NCBI RefSeq assembly: GCF_023630255.1
Contig: NZ_JALPRS010000002.1
Coordinates: forward strand, 558,001 to 622,000
DNA from: Pontibacter deserti
Lineage (GTDB): Bacteria; Bacteroidota; Bacteroidia; Cytophagales; Hymenobacteraceae
Direction: 5' to 3'
Length of the DNA stretch: 64,000 nt
Each line of letters starts with the position of its first letter. Positions within the stretch are counted from its first letter, which is position 1. The translations under genes and the position numbers were made by a program. The notes beneath the pieces are model-generated. The model was not told where the DNA came from and did not search any database. It saw nothing but the letters and a program-made list of their open reading frames with translations. Of the stretch, positions 37,843 through 48,081 are shown piece by piece.

Positions 37843-38529
37843 CTACCTGTAATGGCGCATAACTGCATAAGGAAAAGGTGCAAAGAAGGCAGCTTTTAAG
37901 CCTGCCGCTTTAAGGCCTCCATTTACCCAGTTGTTACAGTTCTTAGGGAAATAAAACAGCTCTTTAGCTTCATAAAAGTTGTCGGTAGAAGTATAGCCTT
38001 TGCCAGGTATAATAATAAAGTATTCACCTCTGCGCTGGAAAGAGTCTGAAATATAAGCTACGAGCTTTTTGTACTGTTCAGGAGTAACTTTAATAGGGCG
38101 CTGGTGTTTGTTTGGGATCAATGGCTTAGGTATATACTCTACGTGCATGGCAGATGCCGATGGCCAGAACATAGCTGAAAGCGCGACCTCTATGGTTAAA
38201 TCGCTCCACTCTGGGGTCTGCATGTAAAACTCGCGGTCTCCCCATCCAAATCCGATATGCGTAAAGTTGTTGTTAGCCCCTGCAAAATGCTGCAGCGAAA
38301 TCTTGTCGCGCCAATCTATATAAGGTGTTGCAACAGGAAGCACCAGGTCTGTATGTATACCATTAGAAGTAATGAAGATTTCAATATGTTCTTCCTGCGC
38401 CTGTGTATAGTCCCTGTTAACAGGTAAAATGCTAAGTATAAGTGCCGTAACTATAGTTAATATAATCATGAATCCTAAAACATAAAATGTGCGGTAAAGC
38501 AGCTGTTTTATACGTTGTTTTGTTGGCAT
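37843..38529 (-). CDS. DUF2459 (TIGR02117) family protein
   Basis: A 228-residue membrane-anchored protein. One transmembrane segment lies at about 13-34 (FYVLGFMIILTIVTALILSIL), leaving a large exported domain. Family signatures are IFITSNGIHTDLVLPV, IGFGWGDREFYMQTPEW and the C-terminal NCNNWVNGGLKAAGL. In related folds a Cys-His pair within a papain-like or NlpC-like arrangement is suggested, and Cys at NCNNW plus His at GIHTD would fit, but activity is not established. It is transcribed alone, against the flanking genes. Confidence 0.82.
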   Translation of the reverse strand: MPTKQRIKQLLYRTFYVLGFMIILTIVTALILSILPVNRDYTQAQEEHIEIFITSNGIHTDLVLPVATPYIDWRDKISLQHFAGANNNFTHIGFGWGDREFYMQTPEWSDLTIEVALSAMFWPSASAMHVEYIPKPLIPNKHQRPIKVTPEQYKKLVAYISDSFQRRGEYFIIIPGKGYTSTDNFYEAKELFYFPKNCNNWVNGGLKAAGLKAAFFAPFPYAVMRHYR

Positions 38530-38667
38530 ACCCTCATTTTACGAAAGCTGTTAAGAAGTAAACAAACCAGTTTCAGGTAATAAAGTATAAGGCAGTATTA
38601 AAGTGCAAAATCAGTAACTTTACGCTTATAGTTATACTTCCCTTATTTCATCCTATACATTTAATTT

Positions 38668-41226
38668 ATGAGAGATTCTCTTAAGTGGCTGTCTGCGTTT
38701 CTGCTGGTATGGCTAAGCGTACAGGTGGCCTGGGCGCAGCAGCGTATTCAAACTCCCGAACAGTTTCTTGGCTACAAGCTTGGGCAGCAATTTACCACTC
38801 ATAACCGCGTGCTCGACTATGTGAACTACCTGGCAGCACAGGTACCAACCCGCATGAAAGTACAGGAATACGGAAAAACCTATGAAGGTCGTCCGCTGGT
38901 ACTGGCGTATGTGGCATCTGAAGAAAATCTCCCGCGCCTGGAGCAGATCCGTGAAAATAACCTTAGAATGGCAGGCATACAACAAGGCCAGGTGCAGGGA
39001 AATCAGCCGGCTATAGTCTGGCTAAGCTATAACATCCACGGAAATGAGTCTGTAAGTACCGAAGCAGTGCTGCAGGTATTATATGAACTGGCCAACCCGG
39101 CAAATACGCAAACGCAGAGCTGGTTAAAAAATACGGTAGTTATACTTGACCCATGTGTGAATCCGGATGGCCGTGAGCGCTATGTGCAGTGGTATAAACA
39201 AACTGCCGGACAAGGAGGAAATGCTTCGCCTTATGCCTGGGAACATAACGAGCCGTGGCCGGGAGGCAGACCAAACCATTATTACTTCGACCTGAATCGC
39301 GACTGGGCGTGGCAAACGCAAATTGAATCGAAGCAGCGCATGGTGGTGTATAACAACTGGCTGCCACAGGTGCATGCTGATTTTCATGAGATGGGAGTAG
39401 AGTCGCCGTATTATTTTTCGCCGGCAGCAAAACCTTTACACGAAAGTATAACGCCATGGCAGCGCCAGTTCCAGAATACCATTGGAGATTATAATCGCCA
39501 GTATTTTGATAAGAACAACTGGCTATACTTTACGCGCGAAAATTTCGACCTGTTTTACCCAAGCTACGGCGATACCTGGCCTACTTTTAATGGTGCCATC
39601 GGTATGACTTATGAGCAGGGAGGATCTGGCAGAGCAGGGCTGGCTATAAAAACACAGAGTGGCGATACGCTTACGCTTACAGACCGTATTGCACACCACG
39701 TAGCGGCAAGTATGGCTACCATGCAGGCCACCTCAGAAAAAGCAGACCAGATAAAGCAGGAGTTCAGGAAATACTACGACAACAACCGAACAAAACCTAC
39801 CGGAGACTATAAAGCCTTTGTAATTAAAACCGAAGGCAGTGGTGCAGGAAACGTAAAAGCCCTTACCGATTACCTGGACCGCCAACAGATACAGTATGGC
39901 TATGCCGGTAGAAGTACATCTGGCAGAGGTTTTAACTATGCCAACGGAAAAGAAGAAAATGTAAAAGTAGGGGAGAAAGATGTGGTGATCAGCCTGTACC
40001 AGCCGAAGTCTACGCTGGTAAAAGTGTTGTTCGAGCCGCATGCCCAGCTGGAAGATTCCCTAACCTATGATATTACATCCTGGGCTATGCCGTATGCATT
40101 TGGTGTACAAGGTTACGCACTTAAAAAGCAACTGGAGCCTCAAAACAAACAGCAGGCAGCTTCTGCACCTACCACTCCAACTATAGAAAAGCCTTATGCT
40201 TACCTGGCACGCTGGAACAGCTTGCAGGACCTCAAATTTCTGACAGAGCTGATGAAGCAGGGGGTAAAAGTACGTATGGCTGAAAAAGGGTTTGAAACGG
40301 ATAAGCAGCAGTTCGCACCTGGCACATTGATTATTACACGTACTGGTAATGAGCGCCTGGGTAATAAATTTGATACTATAGTTCGTGACCTGGCAAAGCA
40401 GCATAGTATAACGCTGGGAGCAACAGGCACAGGTTTCGTAAGCAGTGGCGCCGACTTTGGATCAGGTTCTGTGCGTTATTTAAAAATGCCGAAAGTAGCT
40501 GTCATGACCGGAGAAGGTGTATCGCCGTATGCGTTCGGGGAAGTATGGCACTACTTTGAACAGCAGATTGGCTACCCTGTTACTGCGATCAATACCTCAT
40601 ACTTTAGAAATGTGCCATTGCATGAATTCGATGTACTTATACTTCCATCAGGTTCTTATGGTAAAGTGCTGGATGAGCAGACCCTGGAACAGGTAAAAAA
40701 CTGGGTTAGAAGTGGCGGAAGGTTGATTGCAATGGAAACTGCTGCTGCATTTCTGGTTGGTAAAAAAGATTTCAACCTGAAAAATAAAGACACCAAGAAG
40801 AGTGAAGAAGAAAAAGTAAAAGACAAGAAGGAAGAAAATCCTTATCAGCATTTAAAAGCTTATGGAGATCGGGAGCGCCAGGCATTGGCCGAAGAAGTAC
40901 AAGGCAGTGTGTTCCGGGTAAATCTGGATAAAACCCACCCACTCTCATTTGGCTACGGTGATACCTATTTTGCCCTGATACGTTCAGCAAATACCTTTAA
41001 ATACCTGGAAGAGGGCTGGAATGTAGGTGTACTGAAAAAGGACAACTATACTACTGGGTTTGTGGGTTCAGCTATAAAAGAGAAACTACAGGATGCGCTT
41101 ATACTTGGTTCACAGCCAATGGGCGACGGTCAGGTAATTTATATGGCAGATAACCCGCTCTTCCGTGGTTTCTGGCATAGTGGCAAGCTTATGTTCGGAA
41201 ACGCAGTATTTGTGGTAGGGCAGTAA
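38668..41226 (+). CDS. Secreted M14 family zinc carboxypeptidase with GATase-like domain (paralogue)
   Basis: An 852-residue exported metallopeptidase with signal peptide 1-23 (..QVAWA/QQ). The M14 core shows His124 and Glu127 in IHGNESVS, FDLNRDW (207-213), His240 in ADFHEMG and catalytic Glu316 in MTYEQGG. The C-terminal half again has a GATase-like fold (VAVMTGEGVSPYAFGEVWHY, FDVLILPSGSYG, VKNWVRSGGRLIAMET). A lysine/glutamate-rich insert (KKDFNLKNKDTKKSEEE..) at about 705-730 is absent from the paralogue at 27339-29918. Domain order and motif spacing are otherwise the same, indicating ancient duplication. It ends at a clear terminator. Confidence 0.9.
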   Translation: MRDSLKWLSAFLLVWLSVQVAWAQQRIQTPEQFLGYKLGQQFTTHNRVLDYVNYLAAQVPTRMKVQEYGKTYEGRPLVLAYVASEENLPRLEQIRENNLRMAGIQQGQVQGNQPAIVWLSYNIHGNESVSTEAVLQVLYELANPANTQTQSWLKNTVVILDPCVNPDGRERYVQWYKQTAGQGGNASPYAWEHNEPWPGGRPNHYYFDLNRDWAWQTQIESKQRMVVYNNWLPQVHADFHEMGVESPYYFSPAAKPLHESITPWQRQFQNTIGDYNRQYFDKNNWLYFTRENFDLFYPSYGDTWPTFNGAIGMTYEQGGSGRAGLAIKTQSGDTLTLTDRIAHHVAASMATMQATSEKADQIKQEFRKYYDNNRTKPTGDYKAFVIKTEGSGAGNVKALTDYLDRQQIQYGYAGRSTSGRGFNYANGKEENVKVGEKDVVISLYQPKSTLVKVLFEPHAQLEDSLTYDITSWAMPYAFGVQGYALKKQLEPQNKQQAASAPTTPTIEKPYAYLARWNSLQDLKFLTELMKQGVKVRMAEKGFETDKQQFAPGTLIITRTGNERLGNKFDTIVRDLAKQHSITLGATGTGFVSSGADFGSGSVRYLKMPKVAVMTGEGVSPYAFGEVWHYFEQQIGYPVTAINTSYFRNVPLHEFDVLILPSGSYGKVLDEQTLEQVKNWVRSGGRLIAMETAAAFLVGKKDFNLKNKDTKKSEEEKVKDKKEENPYQHLKAYGDRERQALAEEVQGSVFRVNLDKTHPLSFGYGDTYFALIRSANTFKYLEEGWNVGVLKKDNYTTGFVGSAIKEKLQDALILGSQPMGDGQVIYMADNPLFRGFWHSGKLMFGNAVFVVGQ

Positions 41227-41245
41227 GTATAGCTTTATCAAAAGT

Positions 41246-41277
41246 AAAGGTCTTCTGGTTTGTGCCGGAAGACCTTT
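41246..41277 (+). terminator. Hairpin terminator after the second M14 peptidase
   Basis: Thirteen-base arms (41246-41258 and 41265-41277) with one wobble pair and a 6-base loop, ending in a T-run (41274-41280). Confidence 0.85.
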
Positions 41278-41363
41278 TTTATGTTATAGCTTATGCAGGA
41301 TTATGCATGTACAGTATTATATTATAACTTAGTACTTATACTTTACCCAACAAAAGAATTGTA

Positions 41364-41537
41364 ATGAGAGATAACAGAACCTTTAAAATTATACTTGCTG
41401 TGGCCTGTTTTGCAGCTGCAGGTTTAAATGCATACCGTTTTGCGAAAGGTGAAAGCGATACGATGGATATAGTGCTGGGTGTGCTGTTCCTGCTGGCAGG
41501 TATAATGTATGTGTATAGGCTCAGGAAAGGCATATAA
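41364..41537 (+). CDS. Small two-segment membrane protein
   Basis: A 57-residue reading frame: MRDNRTFKIILAVACFAAAG, a short polar loop (RFAKGESDTMD), then IVLGVLFLLAGIMYVYRLRK. Both segments are hydrophobic and flanked by basic residues, as in a real two-helix inner membrane protein. It lies between two terminators: one before it ends the M14 transcript and one at 41545-41595 follows it by 8 bases, so it seems to be an independent transcript. I do not recognise a family. Confidence 0.65.
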   Translation: MRDNRTFKIILAVACFAAAGLNAYRFAKGESDTMDIVLGVLFLLAGIMYVYRLRKGI

Positions 41538-41544
41538 AAAGGAA

Positions 41545-41595
41545 AAACCTGAAAATCCGTAAGTGTCTTGGTAGATGCTTAAGATTTTCAGGTTT
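41545..41595. terminator. Hairpin terminator after the small membrane protein gene
   Basis: Arms AAACCTGAAAATC..TAAG (41545-41563) and CTTAAGATTTTCAGGTTT (41578-41595) pair with a small bulge; flanks are A/T-rich. It could stop transcripts from either side. Confidence 0.65.
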
Positions 41596-41734
41596 TCAAC
41601 TTTTAGCCAAAGGTATCTATATATACGCTAGTGTTTTGGCAAGGTTACTTTTATTGTATAAAAAATTAATTATTTTTTAAAAGGTGCTTTACTGCTTGTT
41701 CTGGCGCTTTTTTGACAAGTATAAATTTCAGGTC

Positions 41735-44266
41735 TTACACCGGGTCCACATCAGCCACTACCTTTATCCCCTTAAAATCAGGTAATAAGTATAATTGCTG
41801 GATAGCCTGTGCTATCTGTCCTTTGGCATTACGCAGATTCACATTTTCACGTGGAAGCTTTATATGAATCTCGTTCAGGAATAAATTCCGGATACGGAAT
41901 ATATATGGGATTTCCGGTCCAAGTACCTGTTGTTTACCCAGCCTGTCTGTCAGGTCTTTTGCCAGCACTATAGCTGCATTTTCCGATGTACGCTCCTCGG
42001 CATGTTTTACAGTTATCCGTATCATGCGCACAAACGGAGGATAAGAAAAACGCATCCGCTCTTCTATTTCATAGGCATACAAACTCTCATAATCCACACT
42101 TTTCACTTTCCGGAAGATAGACTGCATGGGGTCGCGAGTTTGGATAACAACAGTGCCTGGCTTGCCTTTGCGTCCTGCACGTCCGCTTACCTGCACAAAT
42201 AGCTGGAACGCCCGTTCATGTGCCCTGAAATCCGGGAAATGGATAATACTGTCAGCATTAAGAATACCTACCAGGCTCACGTTTTCGAAGTCCAGGCCCT
42301 TTGTAACCATTTGGGTACCTACCAGCACATTGGTTTTGCCATTCTCAAAATCGGCAATAATCTGCTGATAGCTATTCTTTTTCTTGGTCGTGTCCAAGTC
42401 CATGCGCTGCACTTCGGCATTTGGCAGCATCAGTTTCAGGTCGTCCTCAATCTTCTCGGTACCAAAGCCCATACTTTTAAGTGTAGTGGTACCGCAGGCA
42501 GGGCAATCGGAAGGCATGCGCTCGTGATAGCCGCAATAATGACAACGAAGCTCACCACTAAACTTATGGTAAGATAAACTCACGGCACAGTTACGACATT
42601 TCGGAATCCAGGAACATTCGTCGCAGGCAATAAAAGGGGCATAGCCGCGGCGGTTCTGGAAAAGTATAACCTGTTCGTGGCGTTTTAAGCGTTCTTCAAT
42701 ACCGTTCAGCAACCGGCTGGAAAAATGGCTGTGCATGGTTTTGCGGTGCTGCTCCTCACGGGTATTTACCAGTTCCACGTCTGGCAATTGTGCTTCACCA
42801 AACCGTTTCAGCATGGTTACCAATCCCCAGCGTTCGGTTTTGCAGTTATAGTATGTCTCGATGGATGGAGTGGCTGAGCCAAGCAATGTTTTGGCTCCCT
42901 GCAAGTGTGCCATCATCAGGGCAGTTTCACGGGCATTATAGCGCGGGGCCGGTTCGTATTGCTTGTAGCTGGCTTCGTGCTCTTCATCCACAATAATCAG
43001 CGACAAATTGTGGAACGGCAGGAAAATTGATGAACGAACGCCAACTACCACCTGAAATCTGCCTGAAAGTACACCCTGCCATACTTCGGCGCGCTCATTA
43101 TCCGAAAATTTGGAATGATACACTCCCAGTTTTTCGCCAAACACTTTCATCAGGCGCGTCACGATCTGGGCAGTAAGGGCAATCTCCGGTAATAAGTATA
43201 ACACCTGTCCGCCACCTTCCAGGGCATGTTTTATCAGGTCGATGTATACTTCGGTTTTGCCACTACCTGTAACGCCATGCAGCAACACTGTGTCTTTTTC
43301 TTTAAATAGCCCCAGTATCTCATCTTTCGCCTGCAACTGGTGCTCGGAGAGCGTCATCGGCAGTTGGCGTGGCGAATCATCTACCGGGAAGCGGGAAATA
43401 ATCTGATCAAACTGTTCCAGCACACCCTTCTTTATCAGCGAATCGATGGATGATCTAGACAGGTGCGGGTTGTTTGTAAGTATAGATTTCTCGATGCCTT
43501 TATAGTTCAGGTTTACATCCTGGTGCACCGGCACTTTTTGCAGGTAGTTCAGCAGTATATCCAGCTGCTTTGGTTTGGGCGTCAGTTGCTCGAACAGCTC
43601 TTCCAGCATACCCTCTTCCTGCACAAAATGCTCAGATAAGCGTATTTTCTTTACCACTTTAGGCGAGAATTTATCACTTACCTGCTCATATATAATGATC
43701 GCTTCTTTCTGGATCAGCGATTTTATAAACTTATGATAGCTTTTGATCTGCAGCAAATTACCGATGTCAGTAAAGGTCATGGCCTGGTTCTGCTGCAATG
43801 CATAAATGATCTTTACTTCCTGGGTTGCCAGCGGAATGTCGTCTTCTTCTGGGTTGAAGTGCGGGTGGAGCTGTATCCGGGATTCGCTGCTAAGTTTTAA
43901 GGCCGATGGCAGCGCCGCATTGATCACTTCACCTAACGTACACATATAATAATCCGCAATCCACTTAAAAAGCTTTAGCTGCGGTACTGTAACTATAGGT
44001 GTATCATCCAATACATCCAGTATATACTTGGCCTGATAATCAGCCGGCGCCTGGTCGTGGATATCAGCAACTATACAACTTAATATCCTTTTAGAGCCAA
44101 ACTGCACAATTACCCGCGCGCCCACCATTACCTCATCGTTCATTTCAAACGGGATGCGGTAAGTATACAGCTTTGGCAACGGCAAGGGCAGTATCACATC
44201 AGCAAAAAGCGTAACGCGATCTACGGCCGGTTCCGGCGGGAAATTAAAATTGAGTAGCTCTGACAA
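41735..44266 (-). CDS. priA: Primosomal protein N' (PriA helicase)
   Basis: Replication-restart helicase that reloads the replisome at stalled forks. The 843-residue protein has the N-terminal DNA-binding domain (VTLFADVILPLPLPKLYTYR, 18-37), Walker A GVTGSGKT (331-338), DEEH (427-430) and helicase motifs GSATPS and QVSGRAGRKGKPG. A zinc-binding domain has eight cysteines at 548, 551, 557, 560, 575, 578, 588 and 591. The start is a TTG at 44266. An in-frame stop lies four codons upstream and the next ATG (codon 42) would remove the conserved N-terminus, so the TTG is the likely start. Confidence 0.96.
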   Translation of the reverse strand: MSELLNFNFPPEPAVDRVTLFADVILPLPLPKLYTYRIPFEMNDEVMVGARVIVQFGSKRILSCIVADIHDQAPADYQAKYILDVLDDTPIVTVPQLKLFKWIADYYMCTLGEVINAALPSALKLSSESRIQLHPHFNPEEDDIPLATQEVKIIYALQQNQAMTFTDIGNLLQIKSYHKFIKSLIQKEAIIIYEQVSDKFSPKVVKKIRLSEHFVQEEGMLEELFEQLTPKPKQLDILLNYLQKVPVHQDVNLNYKGIEKSILTNNPHLSRSSIDSLIKKGVLEQFDQIISRFPVDDSPRQLPMTLSEHQLQAKDEILGLFKEKDTVLLHGVTGSGKTEVYIDLIKHALEGGGQVLYLLPEIALTAQIVTRLMKVFGEKLGVYHSKFSDNERAEVWQGVLSGRFQVVVGVRSSIFLPFHNLSLIIVDEEHEASYKQYEPAPRYNARETALMMAHLQGAKTLLGSATPSIETYYNCKTERWGLVTMLKRFGEAQLPDVELVNTREEQHRKTMHSHFSSRLLNGIEERLKRHEQVILFQNRRGYAPFIACDECSWIPKCRNCAVSLSYHKFSGELRCHYCGYHERMPSDCPACGTTTLKSMGFGTEKIEDDLKLMLPNAEVQRMDLDTTKKKNSYQQIIADFENGKTNVLVGTQMVTKGLDFENVSLVGILNADSIIHFPDFRAHERAFQLFVQVSGRAGRKGKPGTVVIQTRDPMQSIFRKVKSVDYESLYAYEIEERMRFSYPPFVRMIRITVKHAEERTSENAAIVLAKDLTDRLGKQQVLGPEIPYIFRIRNLFLNEIHIKLPRENVNLRNAKGQIAQAIQQLYLLPDFKGIKVVADVDPV

Positions 44267-44381
44267 GGGTGAAAGTTATACTTGATCTATACAAATGTCG
44301 GGAAAAAGCACGACATGTAGCAAGATACCAAGTAAGATAACCGTATGGTTAATAAACCTGATAAGGCTACCTATAAATAAA

Positions 44382-46439
44382 CTATAAAGCCGGAAATTTT
44401 ACCTGTTGTTGCCAGCCCTGTAGTTGTTTAAGAGCTTCGGCAGGAGTATGCACAGGCAACTGGCAGGTTTTATTATAGCAAACATAAATAGTGGTTTTAC
44501 CATCAACAGGCACTTTGTCTGCAAGTAGCGGAAGTTTGCTTTTGTGGTCGCTGCCCATTAGCACCATGTTTGGGAGGTAAAAAGTGCTAAGCTCTTCCCG
44601 CATTTGGGGTAGCTGTTTCCCAACTATAGCAACTTCGGCGGTTGGGGTAAGCTTATTGTAGTATAAAATGGCCCAGTTGCTAAGATGCGATGGCTCTTTT
44701 ATCAGCAGCGGAATAATTGTATTCAGCATTTTATCTGCTATTTGCTGGTAAGCTGCATTATCGAAGTATAAACCCAACTTGTGCAGTTTTTTAGCCATTA
44801 CTGAGTTTGAAGCCGGGATCACATTATCAAAAATTTCTTTTTTACGGGCAATCAGTTTTTCATCGCTTTTATCTGTGAAGTAGAACATGCTATCTTCCTG
44901 ATCCAGAAAATGACTGATTACATAATCAGTAAACCGTTTTGCCTGCTGTAGCCACTCTTCATTAAAAGTTACTTCATATAAGCGTAACAGTGCTGCTATC
45001 AGTAAAGCGTAATCATCCAGGAAGCCATCTATAGTTGCCTTACCATTTTTATAGTTATGACAAAGCTTGTTGCCCTCTCTTAGTTCTTCAAAAATAAATT
45101 CTGCATTCTTCAGGGCCAGGTCCAGGAAGGGTTTCTCCCCGAAAACATAATATGCATCAGCCAGGGCTTTTAACATCAAGGCATTCCAGGAGCATAATAT
45201 CTTATCATCCAGTGCAGGCCTGACACGCTTGGCACGTACTTTCATAAGCTTCTTTTTCCACGCAGACACCATTTCCTGAAGCACTTCAATCTCAAGTTCG
45301 TTTTCTTTTGCAAAAGATTCATCGCTTTCGCGGCGGTGCAAAATGTTGCGGCCATGCTCAAAGTTGCCTGCTGCGGTTACATTATAGTATTTGGAGAAAA
45401 GTGGCTCTTCATCTTTTAGAAGCTTGCTTAATTCATCTTTTGTGAAAGTATAAAATTTCCCCTCTTCCCCTTCGCTGTCAGCATCTAATGAGGAATAAAA
45501 GCCAAATTCACTACTCATCAGTTCGCGCTCTACAAAACTGATCGTTTCATAAACTACCTGCTTGTAGAGCGGGTTTTTCGTTACCTGATAGGCTTCCGCA
45601 TAAAGTGAAACAAGCTGGGCGTTATCATAGAGCATTTTCTCGAAGTGCGGTACCAGCCAGTCTGTATCCACAGAGTAACGTGCAAATCCGCCTCCAACCT
45701 GATCATAAAGGCCACCCAAAGCCATCTCGCGTAAAGTGAGATTTATCTGGGCAAGTGCAGTTTTATCTTGTGTATGATTAAAATAGCGCAGCAGGAACAG
45801 GAAATTGGTTGGCATCGGGAATTTTGGTGCCGGAGCTAGTCCCCCGCGTTCCCTGTCGAAGCGTTTGCTCAGGTTGCGGTATAGCTGCTGCAAGTCTTCT
45901 TCGTTTACCTGTTTGTCGCTCTGCTTCAGGCCATACTTCTCCAGGTCGCTTATATTTAGGTGTTCTACAAACTGTTCTGCTGTTTCATGAAGGTCCTGGC
46001 GGTTCTGTTGATAGGCATTGGCTATGTTTTGGAGCAGCTGTACCCATTGCTGAGGGGCAAAGTATGTACCTCCGTAAAACGGCTTAGCTTCTGAAGTCAG
46101 GAATACATTTAAGGGCCAACCACCCTGTAAACCCATCGCATGTACGGCATCCATATAAATGGCATCTACATCCGGACGTTCTTCGCGGTCAACTTTTATA
46201 CAAATGAAATGTTCATTCATCACAGCCGCTATTTTTTCTTTCTCGAATGATTGATGCTCCATTACGTGGCACCAATGGCAGGCGGCATAGCCTATACTTA
46301 CCAATATTGGTTTATTTTCCTGTTTTGCGCGTTGCAGTGCCTCTTCACCCCACGGATACCAATCAACAGGGTTATAAGCGTGCTGCAGCAGGTAAGGACT
46401 ACTTTCTTTAATAAGCCGGTTAGGTTTCCTGTCTGCCAT
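44382..46439 (-). CDS. DUF255 thioredoxin-fold protein (YyaL/SSP411-like)
   Basis: A 685-residue cytosolic protein. The N-terminal thioredoxin-like domain (1-165) starts with [20 protein letters not shown], has a CHWC active-site-like motif at 54-57 ([13 protein letters not shown]) and [14 protein letters not shown], all typical of DUF255. The remaining 500 residues form an (alpha/alpha)6-type domain related to sugar epimerase/N-acylglucosamine epimerase folds ([40 protein letters not shown]). The biochemical role of this widespread family is unresolved. No signal peptide is present. Confidence 0.92.
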   Translation of the reverse strand: MADRKPNRLIKESSPYLLQHAYNPVDWYPWGEEALQRAKQENKPILVSIGYAACHWCHVMEHQSFEKEKIAAVMNEHFICIKVDREERPDVDAIYMDAVHAMGLQGGWPLNVFLTSEAKPFYGGTYFAPQQWVQLLQNIANAYQQNRQDLHETAEQFVEHLNISDLEKYGLKQSDKQVNEEDLQQLYRNLSKRFDRERGGLAPAPKFPMPTNFLFLLRYFNHTQDKTALAQINLTLREMALGGLYDQVGGGFARYSVDTDWLVPHFEKMLYDNAQLVSLYAEAYQVTKNPLYKQVVYETISFVERELMSSEFGFYSSLDADSEGEEGKFYTFTKDELSKLLKDEEPLFSKYYNVTAAGNFEHGRNILHRRESDESFAKENELEIEVLQEMVSAWKKKLMKVRAKRVRPALDDKILCSWNALMLKALADAYYVFGEKPFLDLALKNAEFIFEELREGNKLCHNYKNGKATIDGFLDDYALLIAALLRLYEVTFNEEWLQQAKRFTDYVISHFLDQEDSMFYFTDKSDEKLIARKKEIFDNVIPASNSVMAKKLHKLGLYFDNAAYQQIADKMLNTIIPLLIKEPSHLSNWAILYYNKLTPTAEVAIVGKQLPQMREELSTFYLPNMVLMGSDHKSKLPLLADKVPVDGKTTIYVCYNKTCQLPVHTPAEALKQLQGWQQQVKFPAL

Positions 46440-46517
46440 ACTTCTTGTGCTGGTGGTCTATACTTCTATACTTTATTTTACGACGCACAGGCACTGGGTT
46501 GTTAAGGCAGGTAAATA

Positions 46518-47501
46518 TTAAGTAGACGTAAGCTGCTGGCGGAGTACAAGTTCCTCCATTTCTGTAGAAATATTATACTTAACTGACAAGTGCTTCAGTT
46601 GAGCTAATGTATTATTAAGAAATGACTGATGTGCTTCAGCGTGCGGATGGAATGGCCGGTGAGCAACTGCTCTTCTAATTTTTTCCCATGCAGGTAAAAA
46701 TTCCTGGTAAAGTGGGTGAAGGTAAGCTGCAATAAACTTTTGCCAGATATAATCTTCGGCAGTAGGAGTGGGGTGCAGCATATCCGGGCCATAAAACCTG
46801 TAATCCCGCAGGTCATCAAGCATTATCTCGTACGCTGGGAAATATAAAATATCCTGATGTTGTTCGGTAAGGTAATGTGTGGCAACCCGAAGTATAGATT
46901 TGCTTACACTGTTAGTCAATAATGTTTCTTTTACATGCCGCACCGGGCTCACGGTAAGTATAAGCTGTAGTTCAGGGTTTAGCTTCTTTAATGCATGGTA
47001 ACTTACTTCTATACTTTCAGTGATTTCCTCTATGGTTAATAAGGTTCTGCTAAACTGTTTGGCTGCTAATTTATGACAGTTGGCAACTATGTTTCCTGTG
47101 TCTGCGAGTTTATAAGATACAGCCGTACCCAAAGTAATGATTAGCAGTTTTGCCTGGCTTAAATGTTCCCGTGTTTGCTCTATGCGGGCTTCTATTAATT
47201 GCAGCAGCTCGTTTTTATCAGGAGAGGAGAGGGAAGAGTGCAGGTCATAGCTATACCAGATGCCATCGCGCAGTACCAGGTTTTGTTCCAGATTAAAAGG
47301 TCCTCCGGCGACAGCCTGCAGCAAACGGCCTACCGAGATCGGGTTAAAAATTGTGCCGAAGGGGTTTATCACTACATCTGCCTTGTATTCCCGGAGCTTC
47401 GTACCAATTACCTCCGCAAAGCAGGAACCTATAGTTACTACTTTGTCGTGCAATTGCAGGTTAATCCCGGTTGATGGTATGTGAACTTCCGTACGAAACA
47501 T
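46518..47501 (-). CDS. GSCFA domain-containing protein
   Basis: A 327-residue protein named for its motif GSCFA at 25-29, followed by NPFGTIFNPIS (46-56). The family belongs to the SGNH/GDSL hydrolase-like group, with the Ser of GSCFA as probable nucleophile and later conserved blocks such as LLIITLGTA, LILTVSPVRHVKE and DMLHPTPTAEDYIWQKF; the DxxH there would complete the SGNH triad. No signal peptide is seen. The gene follows the DUF255 gene's upstream side by 78 bases on the same strand, so both may be co-transcribed. Substrate is unknown. Confidence 0.9.
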   Translation of the reverse strand: MFRTEVHIPSTGINLQLHDKVVTIGSCFAEVIGTKLREYKADVVINPFGTIFNPISVGRLLQAVAGGPFNLEQNLVLRDGIWYSYDLHSSLSSPDKNELLQLIEARIEQTREHLSQAKLLIITLGTAVSYKLADTGNIVANCHKLAAKQFSRTLLTIEEITESIEVSYHALKKLNPELQLILTVSPVRHVKETLLTNSVSKSILRVATHYLTEQHQDILYFPAYEIMLDDLRDYRFYGPDMLHPTPTAEDYIWQKFIAAYLHPLYQEFLPAWEKIRRAVAHRPFHPHAEAHQSFLNNTLAQLKHLSVKYNISTEMEELVLRQQLTST

Positions 47502-47581
47502 GGTTGATAGGTATTGCCTTAACTATAAAACTACGAAGTATAGCTGTAATTTATACTTTACCTGCAGATATAGGCATAAAA

Positions 47582-47611
47582 AAAGCGTCCCGAAGTACTC
47601 CGAGACGCTTT
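47582..47611 (-). terminator. Hairpin terminator after the rpsF-rpsR-rplI operon
   Basis: Arms AAAGCGTC (47582-47589) and GACGCTTT (47604-47611), extendable inward by wobble pairs, followed on the minus strand by TTTTTATGCC. It lies 20 bases past rplI. Confidence 0.85.
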
Positions 47612-47630
47612 CCTATAAGTATAGTGCTAA

Positions 47631-48074
47631 TTACTCAGCTACTACATTGAATTTAACTGTGTGCTTCACTTCTTTATGAAGGTTGATTGTAGCTGTATAC
47701 TCACCGGCAGTTTTCACTTCCTGGTCAAAAGAGATACGCTTACGATCTACCTCAATACCTTTTGCCTTAAGAGCATCAGATAACTGAAGTGTAGTAACTG
47801 AACCGAAGATTTTACCAGTTTCACCAACTTTTGCCGGTAATTCTAAAGTAAGGTCACCGATGCTGTTTGCCAGCTCCTGTGCATCATTCTTAATTTTATC
47901 TGCTTTGTGAGCAGCCTGACGTACGTTTTCAGCAACAATTTTCTTGTTAGCTTTATCAGCGATAACTGCAAAACCCTGTGGGATAAGGTAGTTACGGCCG
48001 TAACCTGGTTTTACTGTTACGATATCGTTCTTGTAGCCTAGGCCTTTAACGTCATCTTTAAGTATTACTTCCAT
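47631..48074 (-). CDS. rplI: 50S ribosomal protein bL9
   Basis: A 147-residue protein of normal bL9 length. The N-terminal rRNA-binding domain shows MEVILKDDVKGLGYKNDIVT followed by VKPGYGRNYLIPQGFAV. A long connecting helix and the C-terminal domain (KIFGSVTTLQLSDALKAKGI, HTVKFNVVAE) follow. It ends the rpsF-rpsR-rplI operon. A perfect Shine-Dalgarno sequence precedes its start, overlapping the rpsR stop codon. Confidence 0.98.
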   Translation of the reverse strand: MEVILKDDVKGLGYKNDIVTVKPGYGRNYLIPQGFAVIADKANKKIVAENVRQAAHKADKIKNDAQELANSIGDLTLELPAKVGETGKIFGSVTTLQLSDALKAKGIEVDRKRISFDQEVKTAGEYTATINLHKEVKHTVKFNVVAE

Positions 48075-48081
48075 CTCTAAT

